A DNA stretch of 64,000 nt from Pseudomonas sp. TH31 (GTDB lineage: Bacteria > Pseudomonadota > Gammaproteobacteria > Pseudomonadales > Pseudomonadaceae). A program made the translations under genes and the position numbers. The notes beneath the pieces are model-generated. The model ran no database searches and was not told the DNA's origin. It saw nothing but the letters and a program-made list of their open reading frames with translations. Positions 1-10,800 of the stretch are shown here, piece by piece (the stretch's first letter is position 1; each line of letters starts with the position of its first letter). The stretch covers positions 388,288 to 452,287 of the forward strand of contig NZ_JAEKEZ010000014.1 of NCBI RefSeq assembly GCF_016650815.1. The letters are read 5' to 3'.

Positions 1-1
1 C

Positions 2-481
2 GACCCGCAAAAAGCGATCATTCAGGTCGAAGACTTCCTCATGGCCACCAGCCAATTGGCTCAAACCACATTGCGGGCGGTGCTGGGTAAACATGAACTC
101 GATGAGCTGCTGGCCGAACGGGAGCGACTGAACGTTGATATCCAGCAAGTACTCGATGCCCAGACCGACAACTGGGGCATCAAGGTTGCCAACGTCGAAA
201 TCAAGCACGTGGACCTGAACGAGTCGATGGTGCGCGCCATCGCCAAACAGGCCGAGGCCGAACGGGAACGACGGGCCAAGGTGATTCACGCCGAAGGCGA
301 ATTGCAGGCCTCGGAAAAACTCATGCAAGCCGCGGAAATGCTTGGACGGCAGCCCAGGGCCATGCAGTTGCGGTACATGCAGACGTTGAGTTCGATTGCC
401 GGGGACAAGAGTTCGACGATTGTCTTTCCGTTGCCGATTGAGTTGCTTAAGGGGATGGCGGATTTGTCTTCGAAATCTTAA
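2..481 (+). CDS. Slipin/stomatin-like SPFH protein, C-terminal part
   Basis: The reading frame is already open at the left edge (codons [12 protein letters not shown] precede the first Met at 41), so the 5' end lies outside the window. What remains is the end of the SPFH/band-7 domain ([16 protein letters not shown]) followed by an Ala/Glu/Arg-rich helical segment ([20 protein letters not shown]) and the short tail typical of slipins. Family members are membrane-anchored, oligomerise, and are usually encoded beside an NfeD-type protein, which would lie to the left. The stop overlaps the first base of a palindromic repeat. The family call is firm; the cellular role of bacterial slipins is poorly defined. 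Confidence 0.85.
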   Translation, partial: DPQKAIIQVEDFLMATSQLAQTTLRAVLGKHELDELLAERERLNVDIQQVLDAQTDNWGIKVANVEIKHVDLNESMVRAIAKQAEAERERRAKVIHAEGELQASEKLMQAAEMLGRQPRAMQLRYMQTLSSIAGDKSSTIVFPLPIELLKGMADLSSKS

Positions 482-577
482 AAGATCGCAGCCTTCGGCA
501 GCTCCTACAGACGGTGTTTCAACCGGAAACGGCGGCAACCCACGCCCCGTAGGAGCTGCCGAAGGCTGCGATCTTTT
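480..577. repeat. Palindromic intergenic repeat, AAAGATCGCAGCC family (copy 1)
   Basis: Inverted arms: AAAAGATCGCAGCCTTCGGC at the left and the complementary GGCTGCGATCTTTT at the right, around a variable centre. It starts directly at the slipin stop codon. Four more copies occur in this window (about 17.0, 26.6, 31.6 and 50.7 kb), always just after a gene end. The strong stem ending in TTTT could act as a bidirectional transcription terminator. Confidence 0.85.
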
Positions 578-624
578 GATCTTCCCCGCAGACGCCAACG
601 TCCGGCAGCCCCGCCGGAGATTTC

Positions 625-924
625 CTTCAAGTTGTAGCGGCTTTGGTGAACTTGTTCCGGCCCAAGCCCAGGTCTAGTCTGGGTTTGTCACTGAATAATC
701 GGTGACACGGACGTGCAAGTCCGACGAAACTGTTTAGGTCGCAATTGCCTTATCTATCAATGAGCATTTACAGCTCACTGCTTTATGGCGGCTGCGCGCA
801 GGAGATCCTCGGATCTGCTGGGTGTCCTAAACAGTCCCGGTCTTGCACACCTGCGCTCGGCCGCCACCCCATTCGCGTGCAAGCGAACGGTGACGGCTCC
901 CACTTACTGTTTAGGATTTTTTAT
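625..924 (+). promoter_or_regulatory. Conserved long leader upstream of a DUF6124 gene (copy 1)
   Basis: About 300 bp that is recognisably the same sequence as the region upstream of the second DUF6124 gene (51066-51384, other strand). Shared blocks include TTTCCTTCAAGTTGTAGCGG, CGGTGACACGGACGTGCAAG and TTCGCGTGCAAGCGAACGGT. Inside it CTTGCAC (about 842) can pair with GTGCAAG (about 877), and GGAC/GTCC forms a small hairpin around 708-722. Similarity continues up to the start codon, so this may be a structured 5' UTR or encode a leader peptide. The function is not known to me. Together with the preceding palindrome it fills the gap between genes. Confidence 0.5.
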
Positions 925-1306
925 ATGCACAAAATTACGCCCAATCCTCCAGATAACTCTGGAACCGACTCCCCCGAAGCGCTCGACGCAAAAAAATGAA
1001 AGAAGCCGCCGACCGCGCCTTCGCCCACTACTTCCCCCGCCCCACGAAAAACCCGCCAAATCCCGCAAAGGCAAACTCTTCAACGTGTCCGCCGACATCG
1101 ACACCGAAGCCGTGCTCGCCAACGCCTCCGAAGACCTGCTGTCCATCAGCGCCATCGCCGCCGACCTGGCCGACGATGTAGACGGAACGCGCCGCTCAGT
1201 AGCCCTGGCACTCAGCCGCATGGCCGACGGCGTGCAATTGCTGGTCGAGCGAGCACTGGATGATTGGGAGGCGTTGAAGCTGATGCGGGCTCAGGCCAAG
1301 GTTTAG
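925..1306 (+). pseudogene. DUF6124-family small protein, two frame disruptions
   Basis: Starts MHKITPNPPDNSGTDSPEALDAKK, then hits TGA at 997 within an A7 run (GCAAAAAAATGA). The -1 frame continues MKEAADRAFAHYFPRP, and a second -1 shift in the C-rich stretch near 1030 leads into KGKLFNVSADIDTEAVLANA and LADDVDGTRRSVALALSRMADG, the conserved DUF6124 core. Adding back two bases gives about 127 aa. The complete paralogue at 50793-51065 shows the same start and core. Both breaks lie in homopolymers, so they may be sequencing errors; the first also fits a slippery heptamer. The role of DUF6124 proteins, common in Pseudomonas, is unknown. Confidence 0.65.
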
Positions 1307-1337
1307 CCCAGGTAGATTTGTGCTGAATTGACCACCG

Positions 1338-1568
1338 CCATCGCGAGCAGGCTCGCTCCCACAGGGGATCTCAGTCGCTCACAGAATTTGTGTTCACTGA
1401 AGATCAACTGTGGGAGCGGGCTTGCTCGCGAAGGGGCCATCAGCTTCAACATCAATGTGACTGACATACCGCTTTCGCGAGCAAGCCCGCTCCCACATGG
1501 GGATCTCAGCCGTACGCAGAATCTGTATTCACTGAAGATCTCCTGTGGGAGTGAGCCTGCTCGCGATG
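1338..1568. repeat. REP cluster: two inverted pairs of the TCGCGAGC...GCTCCCACA repeat
   Basis: Four copies of the Pseudomonas REP core in alternating orientation: near 1342-1361, 1411-1436, 1472-1497 and 1541-1568. They form two imperfect inverted pairs separated by related spacers (CTCACAGAATTTGTGTTCACTG and similar). The cluster lies between two convergent genes, a usual REP location. Other members occur near 23.8, 27.7 and 51.5 kb. Confidence 0.85.
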
Positions 1569-1571
1569 GCG

Positions 1572-2516
1572 TCAGACCAGCCGATTATTTTCTAGCGCTT
1601 GATACGGCAATCGGGCCCAACGCTCAATCCGCTCGCGCAACAGTGCCGAAGCTTCAAGTCGCTTGCTATCACTGTCCCCGACAAACACTTGCGACGGTTG
1701 CTTGGCATGCTGCCCGACCGCCTCAAACACCTGCTCACGCTGCACTTCATCCAACCCGAAAAACTCAGCCAACCGCCCGGCCAGTGCCCCCGGCAATTCG
1801 CTGTAGTTCACCGCCAACCCGCCAAACTCCCGGCAATGGGCCAACCCCGAATCCAGCAACCGCCCCAACCGCCGCGCAATGTAATCCTCGCGACTATCAA
1901 ATGGCTGTTCATCGTCCAACCCACTCGCGCCAATCATCCCCGGCACCATGTGCATGCCCGCGCGCCGCAGATGTGAAACGGCAATTTCCAGCGGATCGCG
2001 GTACACAAACAACCAAGGCGTGTCGGGAAAGGACTCGCGCAACAGCGGTAATTCAGCGATGTTCCAGGCATCGAGCTTGATCACCATTCGTTGCTCCACA
2101 TCGCGCCGACGCTGGCCATAAGCGGATAACAACCCTTCGATGCCGGCACGCCGCTCGGCTACCGGCAAACCGCTACGCAGCAACGCGTCCAGCGATGGCG
2201 GTTCGCTGATGACGATGTGATTATCGAGTCGGGCGAGCATCTGGCTGATCAGGGTCGAGCCGCAGCGCGAAGCGTGAAAGATAAACGCACTTGGCGCCAA
2301 ACCGGGACTGCTCACCTGCCAGTCGCCGAGTGCAGCCAACGGCGTCTGTCGGCGAAACGCCTGGTTGAACGGCAACCGCAGCGCATCGTCCACGGCATCG
2401 CGAAAAAACGGCTGATGCAGCGGCGAGTCGCCAAACCAGCACCAATCGACCTGCCACTCGCCGGCCTGTTGCCAGACCCGAATCGGCAACCAGCCGTCCA
2501 GGTTCAGGCGTTCCAT
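1572..2516 (-). CDS. Sulfotransferase family protein (distal gene of the adhesin operon)
   Basis: 314 aa. Residues 80-90 (HASRCGSTLIS) are the 5'-phosphosulfate loop of PAPS-dependent sulfotransferases, and R173 to S181 in VYRDPLEIAVSHLR fits the 3'-phosphate-binding motif. Such enzymes move sulfate from PAPS to hydroxyls of sugars, peptides or small molecules. The start overlaps the end of the hydroxylase gene by 13 bp, so the two are translationally linked. The N-terminal 75 residues are not part of the core fold and I do not recognise them. Last gene of the minus-strand operon that contains the giant Ig-repeat protein, which I infer may be its substrate. No signal peptide is seen, so it should act in the cytoplasm. 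Confidence 0.8.
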   Translation of the reverse strand: MERLNLDGWLPIRVWQQAGEWQVDWCWFGDSPLHQPFFRDAVDDALRLPFNQAFRRQTPLAALGDWQVSSPGLAPSAFIFHASRCGSTLISQMLARLDNHIVISEPPSLDALLRSGLPVAERRAGIEGLLSAYGQRRRDVEQRMVIKLDAWNIAELPLLRESFPDTPWLFVYRDPLEIAVSHLRRAGMHMVPGMIGASGLDDEQPFDSREDYIARRLGRLLDSGLAHCREFGGLAVNYSELPGALAGRLAEFFGLDEVQREQVFEAVGQHAKQPSQVFVGDSDSKRLEASALLRERIERWARLPYQALENNRLV

Positions 2517-3288
2517 TGTTCATTCCATTGGCGACGACCATTGCGCATCGCCGCACGCAGTTCTTCGCACGAGAACACCAAGCCTCGCTCGGCTGCCAAT
2601 TCCAAGGTTCGGACGATAAAAGCTTCAGTGTCCGACATGCCCTGCAACGTTTTCGCGAGCTGCGAATCGCTGGCCACTAAACGCTGAAACTGCACCAGCG
2701 ACTGATCACCCACGCCAGGCAGCGGCGTGGTCGAAACACCGTCGACAATCGCTTGCTCCAGCCACACCCGGGGCGGCAATCGAGCACCAGATGAATCCGC
2801 GCACAACGATCACGATTGTCCACGCGATGGGGCCGCGACAAATCAAGAAACCAGCATTCTCCCGCCGACATCGGCATGCGCTGACCGTCGAGCAAAAAAT
2901 CCACATGAGGTGGGCTGAGCAGTGGAATGTGCAACCGCAGATCGGCGTCCGGCTCGCCCAGGTCATAGTCACGATGCTCATGAATCTGCCCCCCCGGACC
3001 GAGCCGCAACAGGCGCGCAGAAACAATCTCCAGTGGCAGATCCCGCAATCCCTGGTGCCACCTGGCATCCCGCCGCCAGGGTCCGCGCAGCAACGGTTCA
3101 CCGCGCCCCGGCGCCAGTTCGGTCAACGCATCCGCCGCCGAAATCAGCGCCACGCCGCTCCAGTCGCCGGTGTAGTAGGCGCTATTGAAATGACCGTGCC
3201 ACTCGTTTTCGCCAATTGCCGCCAATGCCTGCAGCAGCAACGGTAAATCCACCGTCACTGGCAGGCGAGAGAACGCCGTTCGGCTCAT
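2504..3288 (-). CDS. Aspartyl/asparaginyl beta-hydroxylase-like protein (single-base frameshift)
   Basis: The first frame (from 3288) carries the Asp/Asn beta-hydroxylase core: IHEHRDYDLGEPDADLRLHIP with the first iron ligand His, then SRPHRVDNRDRCARIHLVLD with the second His and the 2-oxoglutarate-binding Arg. The frame breaks at a G4 run (2770-2773, plus strand); restoring one base joins it to PPRVWLEQAIVDGVSTTPLP... ending at 2504, for 261 aa. The family uses Fe(II) and 2-oxoglutarate to hydroxylate Asp or Asn side chains of proteins or peptides. It lies 15 bp after the TolC-type gene and overlaps the next sulfotransferase. I infer it may act on the Asp/Asn-rich repeats of the giant protein. 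Confidence 0.75.
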
Positions 3289-3303
3289 CGCTTTGGCAGC
3301 AAC

Positions 3304-4821
3304 TTACTGAGCCGGAGCACGAGGTGGCACTGGCACCGCAATGTCGCCCGACGCCCACGCGGCTTCGCGATTGGCCAACGCGGAGGCGATGGACTGGACC
3401 TGGGTGGATTGCACTTCATCCGGCATCGGGTCGAGGCCGGCACTGGCGAAGATTTGCCCGTAAGCGTTACGCAGATCGGCGTACGACAGATCCCGACGCA
3501 GATCCGCCTGCAAGGTGTTCAGCTCACCCTGGATCAGGTCCAGCTCACCGATGCCGGCGGCCTGATGACGGTTACGCAACTGCTGCAGAATCTGCCCGTC
3601 GATGCTCGACAGTTCCTGGTTGGTCTGGAACTGATGCATCGCTTCCTGATAGTTGGCGTTGGCCACGTAGAGCTGGGCCAGCACGGCAATCGACATCGCC
3701 TGACGACGGGCCTTGGCGACTTCTTCGCCAGCCTTGGCCACGTCGATCGCCGCCGGTGCGGAGATCACGTTGAACAGGTTCCAGGTCAGCTTCACCCCGT
3801 AGTCTGCCCATTTGTCGTTGACCAAAAACGAGTTGCTGTCGTAATGCCCGCCTGCCGAAAACTCCAGCCCCGGCAACAGCCGCAGCATGGCTTTACGGGT
3901 TTCTGCGGTGCTGATGCGCGTCTGGTAATCCTGCTCGCGCAGTTCCGGACGGCTGGCCAGGGCTTCATGTTCGAGGCTGGCCATGCCGACCTTCAATTGC
4001 GGAATCGAGTAATCATCCGGGGTCGCCAATGTCAGATCGGTGCCCATCGGCAGGTTGATCAGGGTCGCCAGTTCGGTTTTGGCCAGGGACAGGGCCCGGC
4101 GCTGCTCTTGCAACTGACGGGTCGCCTCGATCAGCGAGCGCTGATAACTCAACGCTTGCACCGGATCGCCGATGCGTTGCTCGCTCATGCTCTGGCTGTT
4201 GGTGCGCGCCGTGTCGACCCGTGCCATCAGGCTGTCGATCTGCGTGAGCAGACGTTCAGCGGCCACCGCTCGCCAATAGGCCGAGCGCACGTCCTGGACG
4301 ATGGTATTGATCACCTTGCGCCGGCGTTCCTGAACGATCAGGCGCTGGTCGCCCTGCTGCTTGGCGCTGATGTAACTGACGCCGAAGTCGAGAACGTTCC
4401 AGACCATGGTCAGGTCGGCGACTTTACGGTCGCGGTCCTGGGAGGTCGACGGTTCCAGGGATTGGGTGCCGGTGCGCACGCTCTGGCTGCTGGAGGCACT
4501 GACGTTGTTACGCCCGGCGTAACCGGCGTCCAGTGCCATGCGCGGCAGCATGTCGAAACTGGCGAGGTCGAGTTGGCGCTTGGCCAGGGCCTCTTCCATG
4601 ATCTTGAGTCGACCTTCGAGGTTGTATTTCACCGCACGGGCCATGGCCTGGTGCAAGGTCAGCGGACCACTGAGGGGTTCCTGACCTGAGTACATGCTCT
4701 GCAAATCGCTTTTGGCGCGCTGCTCACTGACGCTACGTTCAATCGGTTCACTGGTGACTGCACATCCGCTGATCGCCAGCGCCAGCAAGCTGGCGCCGAA
4801 TAACTTATGACTTCTTTTCAT
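3304..4821 (-). CDS. TolC-family outer-membrane efflux lipoprotein
   Basis: About 505 aa from the Met at 4821, which is preceded by AAGG; an in-frame codon 24 bp upstream has no signal-like sequence. MKRSHKLFGASLLALAISGC is a lipoprotein signal peptide with the lipobox ISGC. The rest shows the duplicated long helices of TolC proteins (LTLHQAMARAVKYNLEGRLK near the start, SYADLRNAYGQIFASAGLDP near the end). It follows the giant adhesin gene by about 40 bp and precedes the hydroxylase. It probably forms the outer-membrane channel for export of that protein. The inner-membrane partner could be the M50/HlyD operon at 17-22 kb; no ABC ATPase gene is adjacent. Confidence 0.85.
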   Translation of the reverse strand: MKRSHKLFGASLLALAISGCAVTSEPIERSVSEQRAKSDLQSMYSGQEPLSGPLTLHQAMARAVKYNLEGRLKIMEEALAKRQLDLASFDMLPRMALDAGYAGRNNVSASSSQSVRTGTQSLEPSTSQDRDRKVADLTMVWNVLDFGVSYISAKQQGDQRLIVQERRRKVINTIVQDVRSAYWRAVAAERLLTQIDSLMARVDTARTNSQSMSEQRIGDPVQALSYQRSLIEATRQLQEQRRALSLAKTELATLINLPMGTDLTLATPDDYSIPQLKVGMASLEHEALASRPELREQDYQTRISTAETRKAMLRLLPGLEFSAGGHYDSNSFLVNDKWADYGVKLTWNLFNVISAPAAIDVAKAGEEVAKARRQAMSIAVLAQLYVANANYQEAMHQFQTNQELSSIDGQILQQLRNRHQAAGIGELDLIQGELNTLQADLRRDLSYADLRNAYGQIFASAGLDPMPDEVQSTQVQSIASALANREAAWASGDIAVPVPPRAPAQ

Positions 4822-4860
4822 CCTTGGATTGCCCCTGGGTGCCACACAGAATTAAGTTTT

Positions 4861-7800
4861 TCAGGCCTGCATTTCCCTGATGCCGACCTGTTTGAATGCC
4901 GCCGCCAGGCTGTCGACCTGACGTTGTTCAGTGTCTTTGAGCTGTTGCAGTTGCTGGGCTAGGCTCGGCGCGCCAAACACGCCGCGCAGCCCTTGGGAAA
5001 CATCCCCGCCGCGGATCGAATGATTGCCGAAGCTATTGAGCGAATCGCGCTCGGTGCTGGTGCCCTGATTGAACAGACTCGACAACGTACTGGTGCCGAA
5101 CACCCCGCCATCGCCACCGCCAAAACCAAGGAAGCCGTGCCCCGAACCATCGCCACCACTGTCGCTGCTGCTGAATACTTGCGCGATGTAGCTTGGCGCC
5201 AGCGCCCCGCGACTCATGAAAATATCCCCCAGTGGCCGGATGCCGTTGCCGATCACCCGGTTTTCGAACAACGGGGCAAAGGTCAGTGGCGAGCCAAGGT
5301 CACCTGTAGGTGCGGCGAAGATGATCGGCTGCAGCGGCAGGTTTGGTTGATCAGACACTGTGACCGGTTCAGTGATACGGAACTGCGGATCGGCCGGTAC
5401 GTCGACAACGATGGATGTCGGCGGAACAATGATCGCTACGGTATTGATCGCAAAGTTGTTCGACTGGCTGATACCGCTGCCGGCGTTGCCCGAACCGTCA
5501 CTGATACCCGCCATGTTCAAGCTGATCGCGTTGTTGCCGTTGCTGAGGTTGCTGGTCGGCGTCAGCGTCGCGGTCCAGGTTTTGCCGCCGTCGTTGCTCG
5601 CCAGGTTGGACAAGGTGCCGTTGGCTACGTTGATGTCGGATAAGTCGAAACCCTTCACCGCTTCATTGAAGGCAAACGTCACCAGCGAGGTCTGGCCCAC
5701 GCCCAGGGTCGGGTTGGCCACCACCACCGTCGCGGTCGGCCGCTCACCGTCGATCACGTAGTTGTTGGAAACCGCCACACCATTACCGGTGTTGCCGGAC
5801 AGGTCGCTGACGTTGCTGGTGTCCAGCGCAATGAAATTGCTCGGGTCAGTGATGTTTGCCGTCGGCGTGAAGGTGGCGGTCCAGGTTTTGCCACCGTCGC
5901 CACTGGCCAGGTTGGTCAGTTCGCCGTTGGTCACACTGAGGTCCGACAGGTCGAAATTGTTCACCGCCTCGCTGAAGGTGAACGTCACCAGCGTGGACTG
6001 GCCGATGCCCAGGTTCGGGTTGGCGACCACAATCGTCGCCGTCGGCCGGGTGGCATCGAGCGCGTAGTTGTTGGAGATCGCGATCCCGGCGCCGGCATTG
6101 CCTGCGGCGTCCGTCACGTTGCTGTTGTCGAGCAGGATCAGGTTAGTGGTGTCGTTGATGTTTGTCGTCGGGGTCAGCGTGGCAGTCCAGGTTTTGCCGC
6201 CGTCACTGCTGAGCAGGTTGGACAGGTTGCCGTTGGCGACGCTGAGGTCCGACAGGTCGAAGCCCGAAACCGCTTCAGTGAAGGTGATGGTGACCGTGGT
6301 GGTTGCACCGATACCCAGGCGAGAATCCGCCACGACAATGGTCGAGGTCGGCCGTGCGGTGTCGATGGCGTAGTTGTTGGAGTCGGTCACGCCCACGCCG
6401 CTGTTGCCCGAGGCGTTGGTCACGCCAGTGTTGTCGAGGCTGATCAGGTTGGTGGTGTCCGTCACGTTGACGGTTGGCGTGAAGGTCGCGGTCCAGGTAA
6501 TGCCGCCGTCACTCGACGACACATTGCTCAAGGTGCCGTTGGCCACAGTCAGGTCAGCGTTGGTGAAGCCGCTCACCGCTTCGCTGAAGGTGATGGTCAC
6601 CCCTGACGTTTCGCCGGCCTTGAGGGCATTGTCGGCGACCACGATGGTGGCGGTCGGGATTTGGGTCTCGACCACATAGTTGGCGGAGTCGGTGTTGCCC
6701 GCACCGGCATTGCCGGCCAGGTCGGTGACACCCGTGTTGTTCAGCGTGATGAGGTTAGTCGCATCGGTCACGCCCACGGTCGGGGTGAAGGTTGCGGTCC
6801 AGGTGATGCCACCGTCGCTGCTGCTGACCGCACTCAACGTGCCGTTAGGAACGCTCAAGTCGCTGTTGTCGAAACCGCTGACCGCCTCACTGAAGGTGAT
6901 GGTCACCAACGAGGTTTCGCCCGGTTTCAGGGTGGTATCGCTCAACACGATGGTCGCGGTCGGACGCTGGCTGTCGATCACATAGTTATTGGAATCGGTG
7001 GTGCCCGCGCCCGTGTTGCCGGCCAGATCCTGTACGCCGGTGTTGTCCAGCCGAACGATGTTGCTGGTGTCGGTAATGCCGGCCAATGGCGTCAATGTCG
7101 CGGTCCAGGTAATCCCGCCGTCGCTGCTGCTGACGTTGCTCAGGGTCGCGTTATCGATCAACAGGTCGGCGTTGGTGAAACCGCTGACCGCTTCGCTGAA
7201 GGTGATGGTCACCAGGCTGGTCTGACCCAGGCCCAGTGCCGCATTGGCGACCACGATGGATGCGGTGGGACGCTGGGTATCGATGGCGTAGTTGTTCGAA
7301 TCGGTGGTGCCGGCACCGGCGTTGCCCGAAGCGTTTTGTACGCCGCTGTTGTCCAGGGTGATCAGGTTGCTGGTGTCGGTGATGGCGTTGTTCGGGGTGA
7401 ACGTCGCCGTCCAGGTGATGCCGCCGTCGCTGCTGCTCACGGCGCTCAATGTGCCGTTGGCGATGGTCAGGTCGGCGTTAGTGAAACCGGTCACCGCTTC
7501 AGAGAAGGTAACGGTTACCAGGGACGTTTCGCCGATGTTCAGTGCGGTGTCAGCCACCACAATCGTGGCCGTCGGCAGCACGGTATCGATGGTGAAGTTG
7601 GCCGAGTTGGTGATGCCGGTGCCCGCGTTGCCGGCGAGGTCGGCGACCCCGCTGTTGTTCAGGCTGATCAGGTTGCTGGTGTCCTTGACGCCGACCGTCG
7701 GTGTGAAGGTTGCGGTCCAGGTAATGCCACCGTCGCTGCTGCTGACCGCACTCAACGTACCGTTGGGGACACTCAGGTCGCTGTTGTCGAAACCGCTGAC

Positions 7801-10800
7801 CGCCTCGCTGAAGGTGATGGTCACCAGCGACGTTTCACCCGCGCTGAGCGTGTTGTCGGCGACCACGATGGTGGCAGTCGGACGCTGGCTGTCGATCACG
7901 TAGTTGTTGGAATCAGTGGTGCCCGCGCCAGCGTTGCCGGCCAGGTCCTGTACGCCGGTGTTGTCCAGCCGAACGATGTTGCTGGTGTCGGTAATGCCGG
8001 CCAATGGCGTCAATGTCGCGGTCCAGGTAATGCCGCCGTCGCTGCTGCTGACGTTACTCAGGGTCGCGTTATCGATCAGCAGGTCGGCATTGGTGAAACC
8101 GCTGACCGCTTCGCTGAAGGTGATGGTTACCAGGCTGGTCTGACCCAGGCCCAGTGCCGCATTGGCGACCACGATGGATGCGGTAGGACGCTGGGTGTCG
8201 ATGGCGTAGTTGTTCGAATCGGTGGTGCCGGCACCGACGTTGCCCGAGGCGTTTTGCACGCCGCTGTTGTCCAGGGTGATCAGGTTGGTCGCGTCGGTAA
8301 TGGAGTTGGTCGGGGTGAATGTCGCCGTCCAGGTAATGCCGCCGTCGCTGCTGGTGACCGCCGTCAGCGTACCGTTGGCAATCGTCAGGTCGGCGTTGCT
8401 GAAACCGGTCACGGCCTCGGAGAACGTAATGGTCACCAGCGACGTTTCACCGATGTTCAGCGCGTTATCGGCAACCACGATGGTGGCTGTCGGAATCACC
8501 GTGTCGATCGTGTAATTGGCCGAGTTGGTGGTGCCGCTGCCGGCATTGCCGGCAAGGTCGGCCACGCCAGCGTTGGCCAAGGTGATGACGTTGGTCACGT
8601 CATGCACGCCAACGGTTGGGGTGAACGTCCCGGTCCAGGTGATACCGCCGTCGCTGCTGCTCACCGCACTCAACGTGCCGTTGGCGACGGTCAGGTCGGC
8701 GTTGGTGAAACCGGTCACCGCCTCGCTGAAGGTAATCGTCACCAGCGAGGTTTCGCCAGCGCTCAGGGTCGGGTCTGCCAGGACGATGGTCGCGGTAGGT
8801 CGAACCGTGTCGATGACGAAGTTGTTGGAATCGGTGCTGCCGCTACCGCTGTTGCCCGCCAGGTCGCTGACCCCGGTGTTGTCGAGGGTGATCAGGTTGG
8901 TCGCGTCATTGGTACTGCTGCTCGGCGTGAAGGTCGCCGTCCAGGTGACGCCCCCGTCGCTACTGCTCACCGCCGTCAACGTGCCGTTGGCGATGGTCAG
9001 GTCGGCGTTGGTGAAACCGGTGACTGCTTCACTGAAGGTGATCGTGACCAGGGAGGTGTCGCCGATTTTCAGTGCATTCTCCGCCACCACGATGCTGGCC
9101 GTCGGCCGCACGGTGTCGATGGCGTAGTTGTTCGAATTGCTGGTGCCGACGCCGACGTTGCCGGAGGCGGCGGCCTGTACGCCGGTATTGTCCAGGGTGA
9201 TCAGGTTGGTCGCGTCGGTAATGCTGGCGGTCGGTGTGAATGTCGCCGTCCAGGTAATGCCGCCGTCGCTGCTGCTCACCGCCGTGAGCGTACCGTTGGC
9301 GATGGTCAGGTCAGCGTTGCTGAAACCGGTCACGGCCTGGCCGAAGGTGATGGTCACCAGCGACGTTTCACCGATATTCAGGGCGTTGTCGGCCACAACG
9401 ATGGTCGCGCTCGGACGGACGGTGTCGACGATGTAGTTGCCAGAGTTGGTGGTGCCGCTGCCGGCATTGCCCGCCAGGTCAGCCACGCCGGCGTTGGCCA
9501 GTGTGATGACGTTGGTCGCATCGTTGACGCTCGCTGTCGGCGTGAACGTCGCGGTCCAGGTAATCCCGCCATCGCTGCTGCTCACGGCCGTGAGCGTACC
9601 ATTGGCAATGGCCAGGTCGGCGTTGGTGAAACCGGTCACCGCCTCGCTGAAGGTAATCGTCACCAACGAGGTTTCACCGGCACTCAGGTTGCTGTCGGCG
9701 AGCACAATGGTCGCGGTCGGGCGCTGGGTGTCGATCACGTAGTTGTTTGAATTGGTGGCGCCTGTGCCGGCGTTGCCCGCCGTGTCGGTGACCCCGGTGT
9801 TGTCCAGGGTGATGATGTTGGTGGTGTCGTTGATGCTGGCGCTCGGCGTAAGCGTGGCGGTCCAGGTGATGCCACCGTCGCTGCTGCTGACGGCACTCAA
9901 CGAGCCGTTGGCAATGGTCAGGTCGGCATTAGTGAAACCGCTGACCGCCTCACTGAAAGTGATGGTCACCAGCGACGTCTGGCCGATGGCCAGGGCCGTA
10001 TTCGCGACCACGACGGTCGCCGTTGGCCGAACGGTATCGATCGCGTAATTGTTGGAGTTGGTGGAACCCGAACCGGCGTTGCCCGACAGATCGGCGACAC
10101 CGGTATTGTCCAGGGTGATCAGGTTGGTCGCGTCGGTGATGCTGGCGGTTGGCGTGAAAGTGGCCGTCCAGGTGATGCCGCCGTCGCCGCTGCTCACCGC
10201 GCCCAACGTGCCGTTGGCAATGGTCAGGTCGGCATTGGTGAAACCGCTGACCGCCTCACTGAAGGTGATGGTCACCAGCGATGTCTGGCCGATGGCCAGG
10301 CTGGTGTTGGCGACCACGATGCTTGCCGTTGGCCGAGCGGTATCGACCCCGTAGTTGTTGGAGTTGGTGGTACCCGTGCCGGCGTTGCCCGACAGATCGC
10401 TGACCCCGGTGTTATCCAGCGTCACGACGTTGGTGGTGTCGGTAATCGAGTTGGTCGGCGTCAGCGTGCCGGTCCAGGTGATGCCGCCGTCGCTGGTGCT
10501 CAGTCCGCTGATGCTGCCGTTGGCCACGGTCAGGTCGGCGGTGGTAAAACCGGTCACTGCTTCGTTGAAGGTGATGGTCACCAGCGAGGTTTCACCGATG
10601 GCCAGTGCCGTGTCGGCGACCACGATAGTCGCGCTCGGCCGGACGGTGTCGATGGCGTAGTTGTTCGAGGTGGTGGTGCCAGCACCGGCGTTGCCTGCCG
10701 TGTCGTTGACCCCGGTGTTGTCCAGGGTGATGACGTTAGTGGTGTCGGTGATGCTGGCGGTTGGCGTGAAGGTGGCCGTCCAGGTGATGCCGCCGTCACC

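Noticed and set aside
1328..2080. A 250-codon plus-strand ORF at the REP cluster
   Set aside because: Its first part translates REP palindromes and the rest is antisense to the sulfotransferase gene.
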